Origin: CAHJWH01 sp965198905
Lineage (GTDB): Bacteria; Pseudomonadota; Alphaproteobacteria; Caulobacterales; Caulobacteraceae
Reading direction: 5' to 3'
Length of the DNA: 64,000 nt
Assembly (NCBI GenBank): GCA_965198905.1
Contig: OZ240678.1
Location: 2,542,001-2,606,000, forward strand
The notes beneath the pieces were generated by a model that saw only the letters and a list, made by a program, of their open reading frames with translations, had not been told where the DNA came from and ran no database searches. This document shows, one piece after another, positions 26,439-34,416 of the stretch. The translations under genes were made by a program, and so were the position numbers. Each line of letters opens with the position of its first letter. The stretch's first letter is position 1.

Positions 26439-27293
26439 TCAGGGCAGGGTCGCGTTGAGCACGGCGGCCAGCCTCACGCCCGCCTTCGCCAGCTGGGTCC
26501 TCACCGCCGGGATGGCGATGGCGAAATAGTCGGCTTGCAGCGCCTCCGGTCTGACCGGCGTCTTGTTGCAGGCTGGAGGATCGGGCAACTGGCCGTAGAC
26601 TGTGTGCAGCGCGACGTCGTGGCCCTCCATCACCCAGTCGTCCACGCCACCCTTGGCCCAATCGCTACCATGAGCGTCGGCGAGGGGCCGCAGATACGGC
26701 AGGCCCGTATCGGACGTGCCGATGGCGCTCGCCACCAGGTCGTTGTCCCAGACGCTGTAGAGGTTGGTGCGGGCCTTCAACGCACCCGGAAGGGTCACGC
26801 GGACGCGGTCTCCGCTGTTGTCGTTGTTGTCGGCGTCGTGGAGCGGCTGGTGCAACTCGCTGACGAGATAGGCCACCGCCTCCAGGGCGAGCACGGCCTG
26901 AGGCCGTGGGATGGAGGGGTCCTTGAGCTCGGCGATATAGCGTTTCAGCACCTCGCTGGCGCAACGGCCCTGGGGGCACCAGCGCGCCTGCGGGACGCTG
27001 CCGCAGAGCGGAATGAGGTCGTAGGGCACATCGCGCATGAAGTCGGTCTTCTGCCCGTGCAGGCAGGCGACGAGTTGGGCGCTGTCGTCGAGCGCGTCGA
27101 CCTGACATCCGGACAGGGTCACGCCGCCGGCCAGCAGCGCGTCGACCCGGCCCCGCGTCGCAGGGGTCAGCCGCTCGTAGGCCAGTTTCGCCACCACCTT
27201 GTCGGCTTCCGGGTCCCAGGCCCGCGCCCGCACAGGCGATAAGCCCAGGAGCAGCAGGGCGCCCAGCAAGACGAACATGGACGAGCGAACCAT
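26439..27293 (-). CDS. S1/P1 nuclease-fold secreted protein, probably zinc-site degenerate
   Basis: A 284-residue exported protein. The signal peptide (LLGALLLLGLSPVRARA) would leave Trp26 at the mature N terminus, as in P1 nuclease, whose terminal Trp binds zinc. The family motif SELHQPLHDADNNDNSGD and NLYSVWDNDLV are clear. By recalled alignment several metal ligands are changed: the WGxxGH opening is WDPEAD, the WPDC region reads LVAC, PWHY reads DVPY, and NLH reads NLY. Activity is therefore doubtful. GGAGGAGG precedes the ATG. It follows a PilZ gene by 16 bp, so they form an operon. Confidence 0.85.
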   Translation of the reverse strand: MVRSSMFVLLGALLLLGLSPVRARAWDPEADKVVAKLAYERLTPATRGRVDALLAGGVTLSGCQVDALDDSAQLVACLHGQKTDFMRDVPYDLIPLCGSVPQARWCPQGRCASEVLKRYIAELKDPSIPRPQAVLALEAVAYLVSELHQPLHDADNNDNSGDRVRVTLPGALKARTNLYSVWDNDLVASAIGTSDTGLPYLRPLADAHGSDWAKGGVDDWVMEGHDVALHTVYGQLPDPPACNKTPVRPEALQADYFAIAIPAVRTQLAKAGVRLAAVLNATLP

Positions 27294-27309
27294 GGGGCCT
27301 CCTCCAGGC

Positions 27310-27660
27310 TCAGCGGCCGATATGCTGGCGCCAGAGCTTGTGAACGCGCGCCGATCCGGAATTGGGGAGCGCGCGCATGTCGGTGGCGGCGGAAATGGAT
27401 AGGCCGGCATAGGGTGGTGTCCGCCACACCACCCGCGCGGCATAGACGACCTGTTGCGCGCGCGAGAGAACATGGACCTCGGTCGGGATCGTGGCTGCAT
27501 CCGAAAGCCGGATACGCAGGCCGCGCAGGGAGCGGTCCACGACATTCGCATCGAAGACGTGGCCGGTGGACCCTACCAGCCTGACGTGCTCGCTTACCTG
27601 CTCACGCGGATATAGGCGGCGGTCCGCCAGAGCGTCTCCGGTCGGTGCAGGATCGTTCAT
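27310..27660 (-). CDS. PilZ-domain protein (c-di-GMP binding)
   Basis: A 116-residue single-domain protein. The PilZ signature is present: an RRLYPREQV stretch (RxxxR type) followed by the VVDRSLRGLRI segment (D/NxSxxG). These residues bind cyclic di-GMP in the family. The rest is the six-stranded barrel (VVYAARVVWRTPPYAGLSI). It lies 16 bp before the P1-nuclease-like gene on the same strand. Such stand-alone PilZ proteins usually act through protein partners; the target here is not evident. Confidence 0.9.
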   Translation of the reverse strand: MNDPAPTGDALADRRLYPREQVSEHVRLVGSTGHVFDANVVDRSLRGLRIRLSDAATIPTEVHVLSRAQQVVYAARVVWRTPPYAGLSISAATDMRALPNSGSARVHKLWRQHIGR

Positions 27661-27746
27661 GGGCTCTACTCTAGCGTGTTTCCCGCAAGGCTTCCCTTAG
27701 CTGACAGCAATATCATGGCCGCGGCGCGAAAGGGACGGCGAGGCGC

Positions 27747-28256
27747 TCAGAACGCACCTTCCCAGCGGAGCTGGTCCACCAGCCGATCCGGGTTGGCCGC
27801 TCCGGCCCGCAAAAGGCTGGCATAGGCCGTCCAGAGCGTCAGCGGCGTCAGCGCCGCCGCGGCAAGGGGGTCGCGCTTGGCCAGCAGCGCCACCGTGGCC
27901 CCCGCGGTCACGCCCTCGGCAAGGGTCACAACATTGCCGGCGATGAGGTTTTCGGAGCGGAAAAAGGCGGGAGTGAATAGCGTGTAAAGAACCCAGTTGA
28001 CCGCTCGAAGCCCCAGCAGCGTGTTGCGATCGGCCATCTCAGGGTCGTTCAGGATGCGCAGGTCCGCCCAAACCTGAAGCAGGTTCAGCCCCGTCCTGAC
28101 GGTCGGGAAAGCCCACTTCGGCGGCGTCCAGACCGCCTGATCCAGCCCCCGCCAGTAGGTTCTCGCGTCCTTGGACGAGGAGGCGACCGAGACGGCGCTG
28201 ATCCCCGCCAGGAAGGCCGCGGCGTGCCATGTCCGGAACCGAAACGACTCACCCAT
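27747..28256 (-). CDS. TspO/MBR-family membrane protein (divergent)
   Basis: A 169-residue protein with about five hydrophobic helices. It keeps the order of TspO landmarks: WTPPKWAFPTVRTGLNLL in place of the usual PPGWVFGPVWTxLY, then WVLYTLFTPAFF, an alanine-rich helix before KRDPLAAAALTPLTLWTAYA, and a final LLRAG. TspO binds porphyrins and tetrapyrroles in Rhodobacter. The conserved tryptophans around the second helix are partly replaced, so ligand binding may differ. The neighbours (tRNA genes, PilZ operon) give no functional clue. Confidence in the family is moderate. Confidence 0.72.
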   Translation of the reverse strand: MGESFRFRTWHAAAFLAGISAVSVASSSKDARTYWRGLDQAVWTPPKWAFPTVRTGLNLLQVWADLRILNDPEMADRNTLLGLRAVNWVLYTLFTPAFFRSENLIAGNVVTLAEGVTAGATVALLAKRDPLAAAALTPLTLWTAYASLLRAGAANPDRLVDQLRWEGAF

Positions 28257-28405
28257 GGTCGACCCACGCGCGCCGCACTTGGACGCTCCCTCAACGCCAG
28301 GATCGAAGTCTCCCCGGCTCCCGCTTGGTTCTAAGCGCGTTCGCGGGAATCGGCAAAGCCGGCTCTGCCGCCAAACGGACTGATCGAAACTGAAGCGGGG
28401 GAGAA

Positions 28406-28482
28406 TGGTCGGAGTAGCAGGATTCGAACCTGCGACCCCCGCGTCCCGAACACGGTGCTCTACCAGACTGAGCTACACTCCG
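28406..28482 (-). tRNA. tRNA-Pro (anticodon CGG)
   Basis: On the reverse strand the sequence folds as a cloverleaf. The acceptor stem is CGGAGTG with TACTCCG. The D-arm is GCTC-AGTCTGGTA-GAGC, the anticodon loop TTCGGGA, and the T-arm GCAGG-TTCGAAT-CCTGC. The 3' CCA is encoded (28406-28408). The anticodon CGG reads CCG proline codons, frequent in this GC-rich genome. Confidence 0.95.
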
Positions 28483-28649
28483 ACGAGGAGGCCGGGCTTA
28501 TAGATCAGGCCATCCAGGCCCGCAAGCGATGCAGGGCGCGCCGCTTCTGCGCGTGGAGGCGCGGGGGCGTGTTGCAAGGGCGGGAGCCTTGGGCTATCCC
28601 ACCCGCCTTCCCGCAACCGGCTATCCGGCAGGCTCATGCGGGACCATCC

Positions 28650-28723
28650 TGGGGGATGGTGTAATGGTAACACAGCGGTTTTTGGTACCGTCGTTCTAGG
28701 TTCGAGTCCTAGTCCCCCAGCCA
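28650..28723 (+). tRNA. tRNA-Gln (anticodon TTG)
   Basis: Cloverleaf with acceptor stem TGGGGGA and TCCCCCA, D-arm with GGTGTAATGGTAACAC, anticodon loop TTTTGGT, T-arm CTAGG-TTCGAGT-CCTAG, and encoded CCA at 28721-28723. It is divergent from tRNA-Pro, 167 bp away. Confidence 0.95.
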
Positions 28724-28814
28724 GCCGCTCGTCATCGACCAGGGCGAAGGCGGAGCGGGATACTCCGCCGTCGAGCCCGCTTCGCAGTCATCGAACCTTG
28801 TTGGAGGGCGCAGC

Positions 28815-29978
28815 ATGATCACCGCCGCCGACTTCATCGCCGAGGCGACGGCGCAGGGCTTTGACTTCTACACCGGCGTGCCCTGCAGCTATCTGACGCC
28901 GCTGATCAACGGCGTCCTGTCGGATCGCGCCCTGCAATATGTCGGCGCGGCGAGCGAGGGCGAGGCGATGGCGATCGCCGCGGGCGCCTGGCTGGCGGGT
29001 CGGCGGACGGTGGTGATGTGTCAGAACTCCGGCCTCGGCAACGCCGTCAATCCGCTCACCTCCCTCAACGCGCCGTTTTGCATCCCCACCCTGTTCATCA
29101 CCACCTGGCGGGGGCGGCCGGGAGAACCGGACGAGCCGCAGCACGAGGTGATGGGGCGGATCACGCATGATCTGATCGGTCTGATGGGGCTGGAGCAGGC
29201 CGCCTTCCCCTCGACGCCGGACGCGATCGGCCCCGCCTTCACCGAGGCCGTCGCCAGCATGGAGGCGAGATCGACGCCCTTCGCCTGGGTGATGCGGAAA
29301 GGGGACGTGGCGGACACGCCTCTCGACCAGCCCGCGCCGGGCGCCAGGCGACCGGGGCGTCGGGACGACTTCGTTCAAGGCGCCTCGCGCCCGACCCGAG
29401 CGGCGGTGCTTCAGCGGTTCTTGGACGGGACTGGCGCGGAGACCGCGGTGGTGGCGACAACGGGTAAGTGCGGGCGGGAACTTTTCACCCTCGCAGACCG
29501 GCGGCAGCACATCTATCAGGTCGGCTCCATGGGGGGCGCGAGCGGCATGGCGCTCGGCGTCGCCTTGAACACGCCGCGACGCGTGGTGGTGCTGGACGGG
29601 GACGGAGCGGCGCTGATGAAACTCGGCGCCCTGGCCACCATCGGGGCCCATGCGCCGGCCAATCTGATCCATATCCTGCTGGATAACGGCGTGCACGACT
29701 CCACGGGGGGGCAGGCGACCGTCTCCGCCACGGTGGACTTTGCAGGCGTCGCCCTGGCCTGCGGTTACGCCTACGCAGCCAGTTGCGATTCGCTAAACGG
29801 CTTCGATGCGGCGTTTCAGCGGTGCGCCGGGATGGCCGGACCAGCCCTGGTGCACATACGAATAGCGCCGGGCTCGATGGACAAGCTTGGGCGCCCGACC
29901 GTCGCGCCTGCCGACGTCGCGCGCCGCTTTCAGGCCTTTCTGAGCGAACCCCTGAGCGCGTCGGCGGCCGGGGCATGA
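28815..29978 (+). CDS. Phosphonopyruvate decarboxylase
   Basis: A 387-residue thiamine-diphosphate enzyme that turns phosphonopyruvate into phosphonoacetaldehyde, pulling phosphonate synthesis forward. The N-terminal PYR domain begins FYTGVPCSYLTPLIN and has the cofactor-activating Glu in AASEGEAMAIAAGAWLAG. The C-terminal PP domain carries the TPP/Mg motif VVLDGDGAALMKLGAL (GDG about 262-264) with LIHILLDNGVHDS. GGAGGGC precedes the ATG. Its stop overlaps the next gene as ATGA. The PEP mutase that makes its substrate is not in the window. Sulfopyruvate decarboxylase is a less likely alternative. Confidence 0.92.
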   Translation: MITAADFIAEATAQGFDFYTGVPCSYLTPLINGVLSDRALQYVGAASEGEAMAIAAGAWLAGRRTVVMCQNSGLGNAVNPLTSLNAPFCIPTLFITTWRGRPGEPDEPQHEVMGRITHDLIGLMGLEQAAFPSTPDAIGPAFTEAVASMEARSTPFAWVMRKGDVADTPLDQPAPGARRPGRRDDFVQGASRPTRAAVLQRFLDGTGAETAVVATTGKCGRELFTLADRRQHIYQVGSMGGASGMALGVALNTPRRVVVLDGDGAALMKLGALATIGAHAPANLIHILLDNGVHDSTGGQATVSATVDFAGVALACGYAYAASCDSLNGFDAAFQRCAGMAGPALVHIRIAPGSMDKLGRPTVAPADVARRFQAFLSEPLSASAAGA

Positions 29979-30973
29979 GGGTTCCGGCGCTAGTGGCGCT
30001 CGGCCTGGGGCTGGCGGCCGCGATCGGCTTGATCGTGGCCAACAACGCCGGCCACATCTCCGCCGCCATCGCCGTGGCGGGATGGGGGATTGCTGTGGTG
30101 ATCGCGCTGCACCTGCCCCAGACCGCCGCCTCCGCCTTGGGCTGGCGGCCCTTGATCCTGGAGGCGCGGCCGGGGTTCTGGACGCTCCTGCGCCTGCGCT
30201 TCGTGCGCGAGGGGGTCAACGCGCTGTTGCCGGTGGCGCAGGTCGGCGGCGACGTGGTGCGCGCCAGGATGCTGGCCGGAACGGGCGTGCCGATGGATGC
30301 GGCTGCGGCGAGTTGCACCGCCGACCTGACGCTGGAGATGGCCAGCCAGGCGGTTTTCACCATGATCGGCGTCGCGGCCCTCTTCGCCGGTCCGCGCCCC
30401 CACCAGGCCGAAGGCCTGGCGCTGGGCGCGGCGGGTCTGGCCGTGCTGGTGGCGGCGGGCTTCCTGGCCGCTCAGCGTCTTGGCCTCGTGGAGCGCCTTT
30501 CAGGCGTCCTCGTGCGTTCAGGCGAGCGGGTCCGCTGGCCGGCGCTCGGCGCTCTGCAGGGGCTTGGGCCCGCCCTGCAGCGCATCTATGCCGAGCCGGG
30601 ACGGCTGTGGGCGTCCACCGGGGCGCACCTGTTGTCCTGGATGCTCGGCGTCCTCGAAACCGGTGCGGGCCTGTGGACGCTCGGGCTGCATCCGAGCTGG
30701 CGCGAGGCGCTGGTCGTGGAGAGCCTCGGCCAGGTCGTGCGGGCCCTGGGCTTCGCCATTCCTGGCGCGCTGGGCGTGCAGGAGGGCGGCTACGTGCTGA
30801 TCTGCGGCTTGTTCGGCATAGCGCCTGCCGAGGCCATCGCGCTGTCGCTGATCCGGCGGGTGCGCGAGATCGTCCTGGGCGCGCCCGGCCTGATGATCTG
30901 GCATTGGGACGAGTTGCGACGGCCGCGCCACCGGTCGCCCCTCGGGCCCGCAGCGACCCGGGAGATCACATGA
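29975..30973 (+). CDS. Flippase-like integral membrane protein (LPG-synthase TM / HpnL-like)
   Basis: A 332-residue protein with about eight hydrophobic helices, of the LPG_synthase_TM (UPF0104) superfamily. The typical core reads LRLRFVREGVNALLPVAQVG, then GGDVVRARM, and later FAIPGALGVQEGGYVLICGL. Relatives move or modify lipid-linked head groups, and HpnL-type members sit in hopanoid clusters. Both ends overlap neighbours by ATGA, so it is the middle gene of a tightly coupled operon with two enzymes of 2-aminoethylphosphonate synthesis. This suggests transport of an aminoethylphosphonate-bearing lipid or glycan; the role is inference. Confidence 0.85.
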   Translation: MRVPALVALGLGLAAAIGLIVANNAGHISAAIAVAGWGIAVVIALHLPQTAASALGWRPLILEARPGFWTLLRLRFVREGVNALLPVAQVGGDVVRARMLAGTGVPMDAAAASCTADLTLEMASQAVFTMIGVAALFAGPRPHQAEGLALGAAGLAVLVAAGFLAAQRLGLVERLSGVLVRSGERVRWPALGALQGLGPALQRIYAEPGRLWASTGAHLLSWMLGVLETGAGLWTLGLHPSWREALVVESLGQVVRALGFAIPGALGVQEGGYVLICGLFGIAPAEAIALSLIRRVREIVLGAPGLMIWHWDELRRPRHRSPLGPAATREIT

Positions 30974-32067
30974 ACGAGCCTACGCAAGCGTCCCCGATCC
31001 TGCTCACACCGGGACCGCTGACCACGCGCGAGAGCACCCGGCGGGCGATGCTGCGCGACTGGGGCTCCCGCGACCGGGCGTTCATCGCCTTGACCGCCGA
31101 GTTGCGCCAGCGGCTGGTCTCGGTCGCCTCGGGCGAGGCGAGCCATACCGCGGCGCCGTTGCAGGGCAGCGGCACCTTCATCGTGGAGGCCGTCATCGCC
31201 ACACTGGTCTCCAGGCGCGACCGGCTGCTGGTGCTGTCCAACGGGGCCTATGGCGAGCGCATGATCGCCATCGCCACGCGCCTCGGCCTCTCCGTCGAGG
31301 CTTTGCGGTGGCCTGAAGACGAGGCGGTCGACCCCGAGGCGGTGGGCCAGGCCCTGGCCGCCGATCCGACGATCACCCACGTCGCCTTGGTACATTGCGA
31401 GACCACCACCGGGCTGTTGAACCCTTTGGGCGAGGTAGCGGGCGTCGTGGCCGCACATGGCCGCAAGCTGCTGCTCGACGCCATGTCCAGTTTCGGCGCC
31501 TTGCCCATCGACCTGCGCACCACCGCGATCACCGCGGTCATGGCCTCCAGCAACAAGTGTCTGGAGGGCGCGCCGGGCCTGGGCTTTGCACTTGTGGCGC
31601 ATGAGGTGCTGGCAGCGTCAGAGGGCAATTGCGCCTCGCTCAGCCTGGACCTCTACGCCCAGTGGCGCGGCTTCGAGGCCAACGGCCAGTGGCGCTTCAC
31701 CCCGCCCGTGCAGGTGGTCGCAGCCCTTGTTGAGGCCTTGCGGGCGCTTGAGGCCGAGGGCGGACCCCCCGCCCGGCTGGCGCGCTACCGCGACAACCTG
31801 CAAGTGCTGGTGCGAGGCATGGAGCGGCTCGGCTTTCGCCTGTATCTCAATCCCCGCCTGCAGGCCCCGATCATCGCGACCTTCCGCTCGCCGCCAGGCT
31901 TCGACTTCGAACGGTTCTACGACGGCTTGGCCGAGCGCGGCTTCCTGATCTATCCGGGTAAGCTGACCAAGGCCGAGAGCTTCCGCATCGGCTGTATCGG
32001 CGCCATCGACCACACAGACTTCGAGCGGTTGCTTACAGCCATCACGACGGTGGTGGAACCGGCCTGA
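30970..32067 (+). CDS. phnW: 2-aminoethylphosphonate:pyruvate transaminase
   Basis: A 365-residue class V PLP aminotransferase. The cofactor lysine is Lys196 in ASSNKCLEGAPGLGFAL, the typical motif of this family. The N terminus ILLTPGPLTTRESTRRAM and the phosphate-binding GSGTFIVEAVI are characteristic. With phosphonopyruvate decarboxylase in the same operon, the reaction probably runs in the biosynthetic direction, making 2-aminoethylphosphonate from phosphonoacetaldehyde and alanine (AepZ role). No phnX hydrolase for catabolism is nearby. Its start overlaps the flippase-like gene as ATGA. Confidence 0.9.
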   Translation: MNEPTQASPILLTPGPLTTRESTRRAMLRDWGSRDRAFIALTAELRQRLVSVASGEASHTAAPLQGSGTFIVEAVIATLVSRRDRLLVLSNGAYGERMIAIATRLGLSVEALRWPEDEAVDPEAVGQALAADPTITHVALVHCETTTGLLNPLGEVAGVVAAHGRKLLLDAMSSFGALPIDLRTTAITAVMASSNKCLEGAPGLGFALVAHEVLAASEGNCASLSLDLYAQWRGFEANGQWRFTPPVQVVAALVEALRALEAEGGPPARLARYRDNLQVLVRGMERLGFRLYLNPRLQAPIIATFRSPPGFDFERFYDGLAERGFLIYPGKLTKAESFRIGCIGAIDHTDFERLLTAITTVVEPA

Positions 32068-32073
32068 GCTTGG

Positions 32074-32982
32074 TCAATGGCCAGGGGCCGCGCCGGCTGG
32101 GCCATGGCCGAACAGGCTGAGAAAGGCGTTGTCCGACGTGAGCACCAGCGTCGTGTTGTCGGGGTTCAGCGCCTGGTCATAGGCCTCTAAGCGGCGGAAG
32201 AAGCGCGCGAAATCCGCATCCTTGCCATAGGCGGCGCCCAGGATCGCGGCGCGCTGGGCGTCCCCGTCGCCGCGGATATCCAGCGCCTGGCGATCGGCGT
32301 CGGCATGGACGTCGACGGCGTCACGGTCGGCCTGAGCCAGCAACTCGCGCTTGTGCTCCTCGCCCTGGGCGCGGATGGTGGCGGCCTGCTGGGTCTCGCG
32401 ATCCTGCATCCGCCGGGTGATCGCGACCGCATCGATCTCTGATGGGGAGGCGTCGAGAAGGCGGACGTCGATGATCTTCACGCCCAGCTTCTGGACGGAC
32501 GCCTGGCGGCGGGTGTCGGCGAGCGCGGACTGCATCAAGGCCTGTCGCCGGTCCGCCACGATGTCCTGCAACTTCGCCCCGGCCAGCGCCTGGCGCAGGC
32601 CTGTCTCCACCAGGATCTGTAGTCGGGTCGGCGCCGCGGCGGCCGACCCGACCGCCTGGTAGAACCTCATCGGGTCCAAGATGCGGTAACTCATGTCGGC
32701 CTGGACCTTGAGTTGGTCCTGGTCGGCGGTGACGATATCGATTGGGTCGCTTTGCAGCGGCAGAACGCGGCGATCCAGGCGAACGACCTGATCTACGAAA
32801 GGCCATTTTACGTGAAGCCCGGCCCCATCGGCATGGGACCCGGCGTTGATCACCGCCACAGGCCGACTGAACTGCAACACCACCGCCTGCTGGGTCTGAT
32901 CGACGACATAGACGGAGTCGACCGCCGCCAACGCCACCACGATGAGCAGCAGGGCAGGAACAAGAACGCTGAGCCGTTTCAT
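32074..32982 (-). CDS. hflC: HflC, FtsH modulator (SPFH domain)
   Basis: A 302-residue membrane protein that forms the cage-like HflKC complex around the FtsH protease. One N-terminal helix (VLVPALLLIVVALAAVDSVY) leads to the SPFH/band-7 domain (QQAVVLQFSRPVAVI, LDRRVLPLQSDP, LGVKIIDVRLL). A long alanine/glutamine-rich helix follows, and the end DNTTLVLTSDNAFLSLF matches the usual HflC ending. Its ATG overlaps the hflK stop as ATGA. The DxxR and R-Q-rich coiled-coil features are complete, and the length is normal. Confidence 0.95.
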   Translation of the reverse strand: MKRLSVLVPALLLIVVALAAVDSVYVVDQTQQAVVLQFSRPVAVINAGSHADGAGLHVKWPFVDQVVRLDRRVLPLQSDPIDIVTADQDQLKVQADMSYRILDPMRFYQAVGSAAAAPTRLQILVETGLRQALAGAKLQDIVADRRQALMQSALADTRRQASVQKLGVKIIDVRLLDASPSEIDAVAITRRMQDRETQQAATIRAQGEEHKRELLAQADRDAVDVHADADRQALDIRGDGDAQRAAILGAAYGKDADFARFFRRLEAYDQALNPDNTTLVLTSDNAFLSLFGHGPAGAAPGH

Positions 32983-34304
32983 GACGAGAGCCCGACCGAT
33001 GACGCGGTCGCCGCCGAGGCTGGTGTCGTGGACGGGTTTTGCGCGTCGCCGGAGATCGAGGCCGATGGCCCGGTGGGGCTCGGGCTGGCCGGGGCCGGCG
33101 TATCGCTGGACTTTGGACGGAACAGCTCTGGGGGCAGAATGATCTGGGTGCTCGACCCGGGCGGGGTCTGCACGATCACCTTGCGGGTGTTGTGCAGCAC
33201 GCGCTCCATCGTTTCGGAATAAAGCCGCTCGCGAGTCACATCGGGCGCCTTGCGGTATTCGGCGTCCACCAAGGCGAAGCGATCGGCCTCGCCCTTCGCC
33301 TCTGCGATCTCCTGGTCCCGGTAGGATTGCGACGCCTGAACGGACTTGGCCACCTCGCCCTTCGCCTCGGCGACCACGCGATCGCGATAGGTGTTGGCGT
33401 CACGCACCCCCGCTTGGGCCTCGGCACTGGCGCCGGCCACGTCGTGGAAACCGGCCTGGGCGCCCTCCGGCGGCCGCACGTCCGACACCTGCACGCCGGC
33501 GATCGACACCCCGGCGTTCTGACGATCCAGCGCCTGCTGCATCAGCGAGGCCGCGCGGGCGGGTGCGCCCCCGCGACCGGCGGAGAGAAGATCGGCCAGC
33601 GAGATCCGGCCGACGGCCTCGCGCATGGCGCCCTGCGCCGCCAGCTTCAACGTCGTGTCCGGCGCGGCGAGCTGGAACAGGTAGTGGACGGGATCGACGA
33701 TCCGCCACTGCACGGTGAACGCCATGTCCGCCAGATCGCCGTCGCGGGTCAGCATCTGGCCCGCCGCATCGTCGACGGCGCCCCCGATCGACAGGCGATT
33801 TACCCCGGTGGGCGCAGAGTGAACAGCCTCGACCGGCGCCGGCAGATGATAGTGCAGGCCTGGCGCCGCCTGTCCGACAAAGGCGCCGAAGCGGGTCACG
33901 ACGTCGACCTGATCGGCCTCGACGACATAGACGCCGGTCGACGCCCAGGCGGCGAGCACGACGCCGAGAGCGGCGGCGACGAAGGCCGGGCTGATCTTTC
34001 GGCCGTCGCGAGACAGCACCAGTCGTCTGGCCCCGGCACGCAACTGGCGGCCGAGTTCGTCCAGATGAGGGCCCTGCGGCGTGGGCGCCGGCGGCTTGCC
34101 GGGATCGCGGGACGGGGGCGGACGCGCGTCGCGAGGCTTTGGGTTTGCGTCGTCCCTGGCCCAAGGAGGCCGTGGCCGAGGCGGCCCGGGCGTATCCTTT
34201 CCAGAGCCGCCGGCGGCTGGGGTTGAGACCCCGCTCTCGCCTGAAGGTGGCGCGTTCCAAGGACCAGACTTTTGGCCTGATTTACTGGTGTCGTTCCAGG
34301 GCAG
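32979..34304 (-). CDS. hflK: HflK, FtsH modulator; apparent CTG start
   Basis: A 441-residue partner of HflC. A Pro/Gly-rich cytoplasmic head is followed by a membrane helix (FVAAALGVVLAAWASTGVYV), the SPFH domain (VDVVTRFGAFVGQAAPGLHY) and a C-terminal coiled coil ending in the loop TPPGSSTQIILPPELF. HflK proteins typically open MPWND; here the same place reads CTG-CCC-TGG-AAC-GAC, with AGGAG 8 bases before the CTG at 34304. No ATG, GTG or TTG fits nearby. An ATG at 34400 would add 32 unlike residues. Divergent from mrp. Confidence 0.88.
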   Translation of the reverse strand: MPWNDTSKSGQKSGPWNAPPSGESGVSTPAAGGSGKDTPGPPRPRPPWARDDANPKPRDARPPPSRDPGKPPAPTPQGPHLDELGRQLRAGARRLVLSRDGRKISPAFVAAALGVVLAAWASTGVYVVEADQVDVVTRFGAFVGQAAPGLHYHLPAPVEAVHSAPTGVNRLSIGGAVDDAAGQMLTRDGDLADMAFTVQWRIVDPVHYLFQLAAPDTTLKLAAQGAMREAVGRISLADLLSAGRGGAPARAASLMQQALDRQNAGVSIAGVQVSDVRPPEGAQAGFHDVAGASAEAQAGVRDANTYRDRVVAEAKGEVAKSVQASQSYRDQEIAEAKGEADRFALVDAEYRKAPDVTRERLYSETMERVLHNTRKVIVQTPPGSSTQIILPPELFRPKSSDTPAPASPSPTGPSASISGDAQNPSTTPASAATASSVGLSS

Positions 34305-34416
34305 GGGAGTGTCTCCTGGGCTTCCGCGGCATGCGACGACGGGTGCGGACCCGGAGCGGCCTTGCAATGAGGCGCACCTGCCGGGATATGAAGCGGCCAT
34401 CGTCCTAGTGCAAGCC

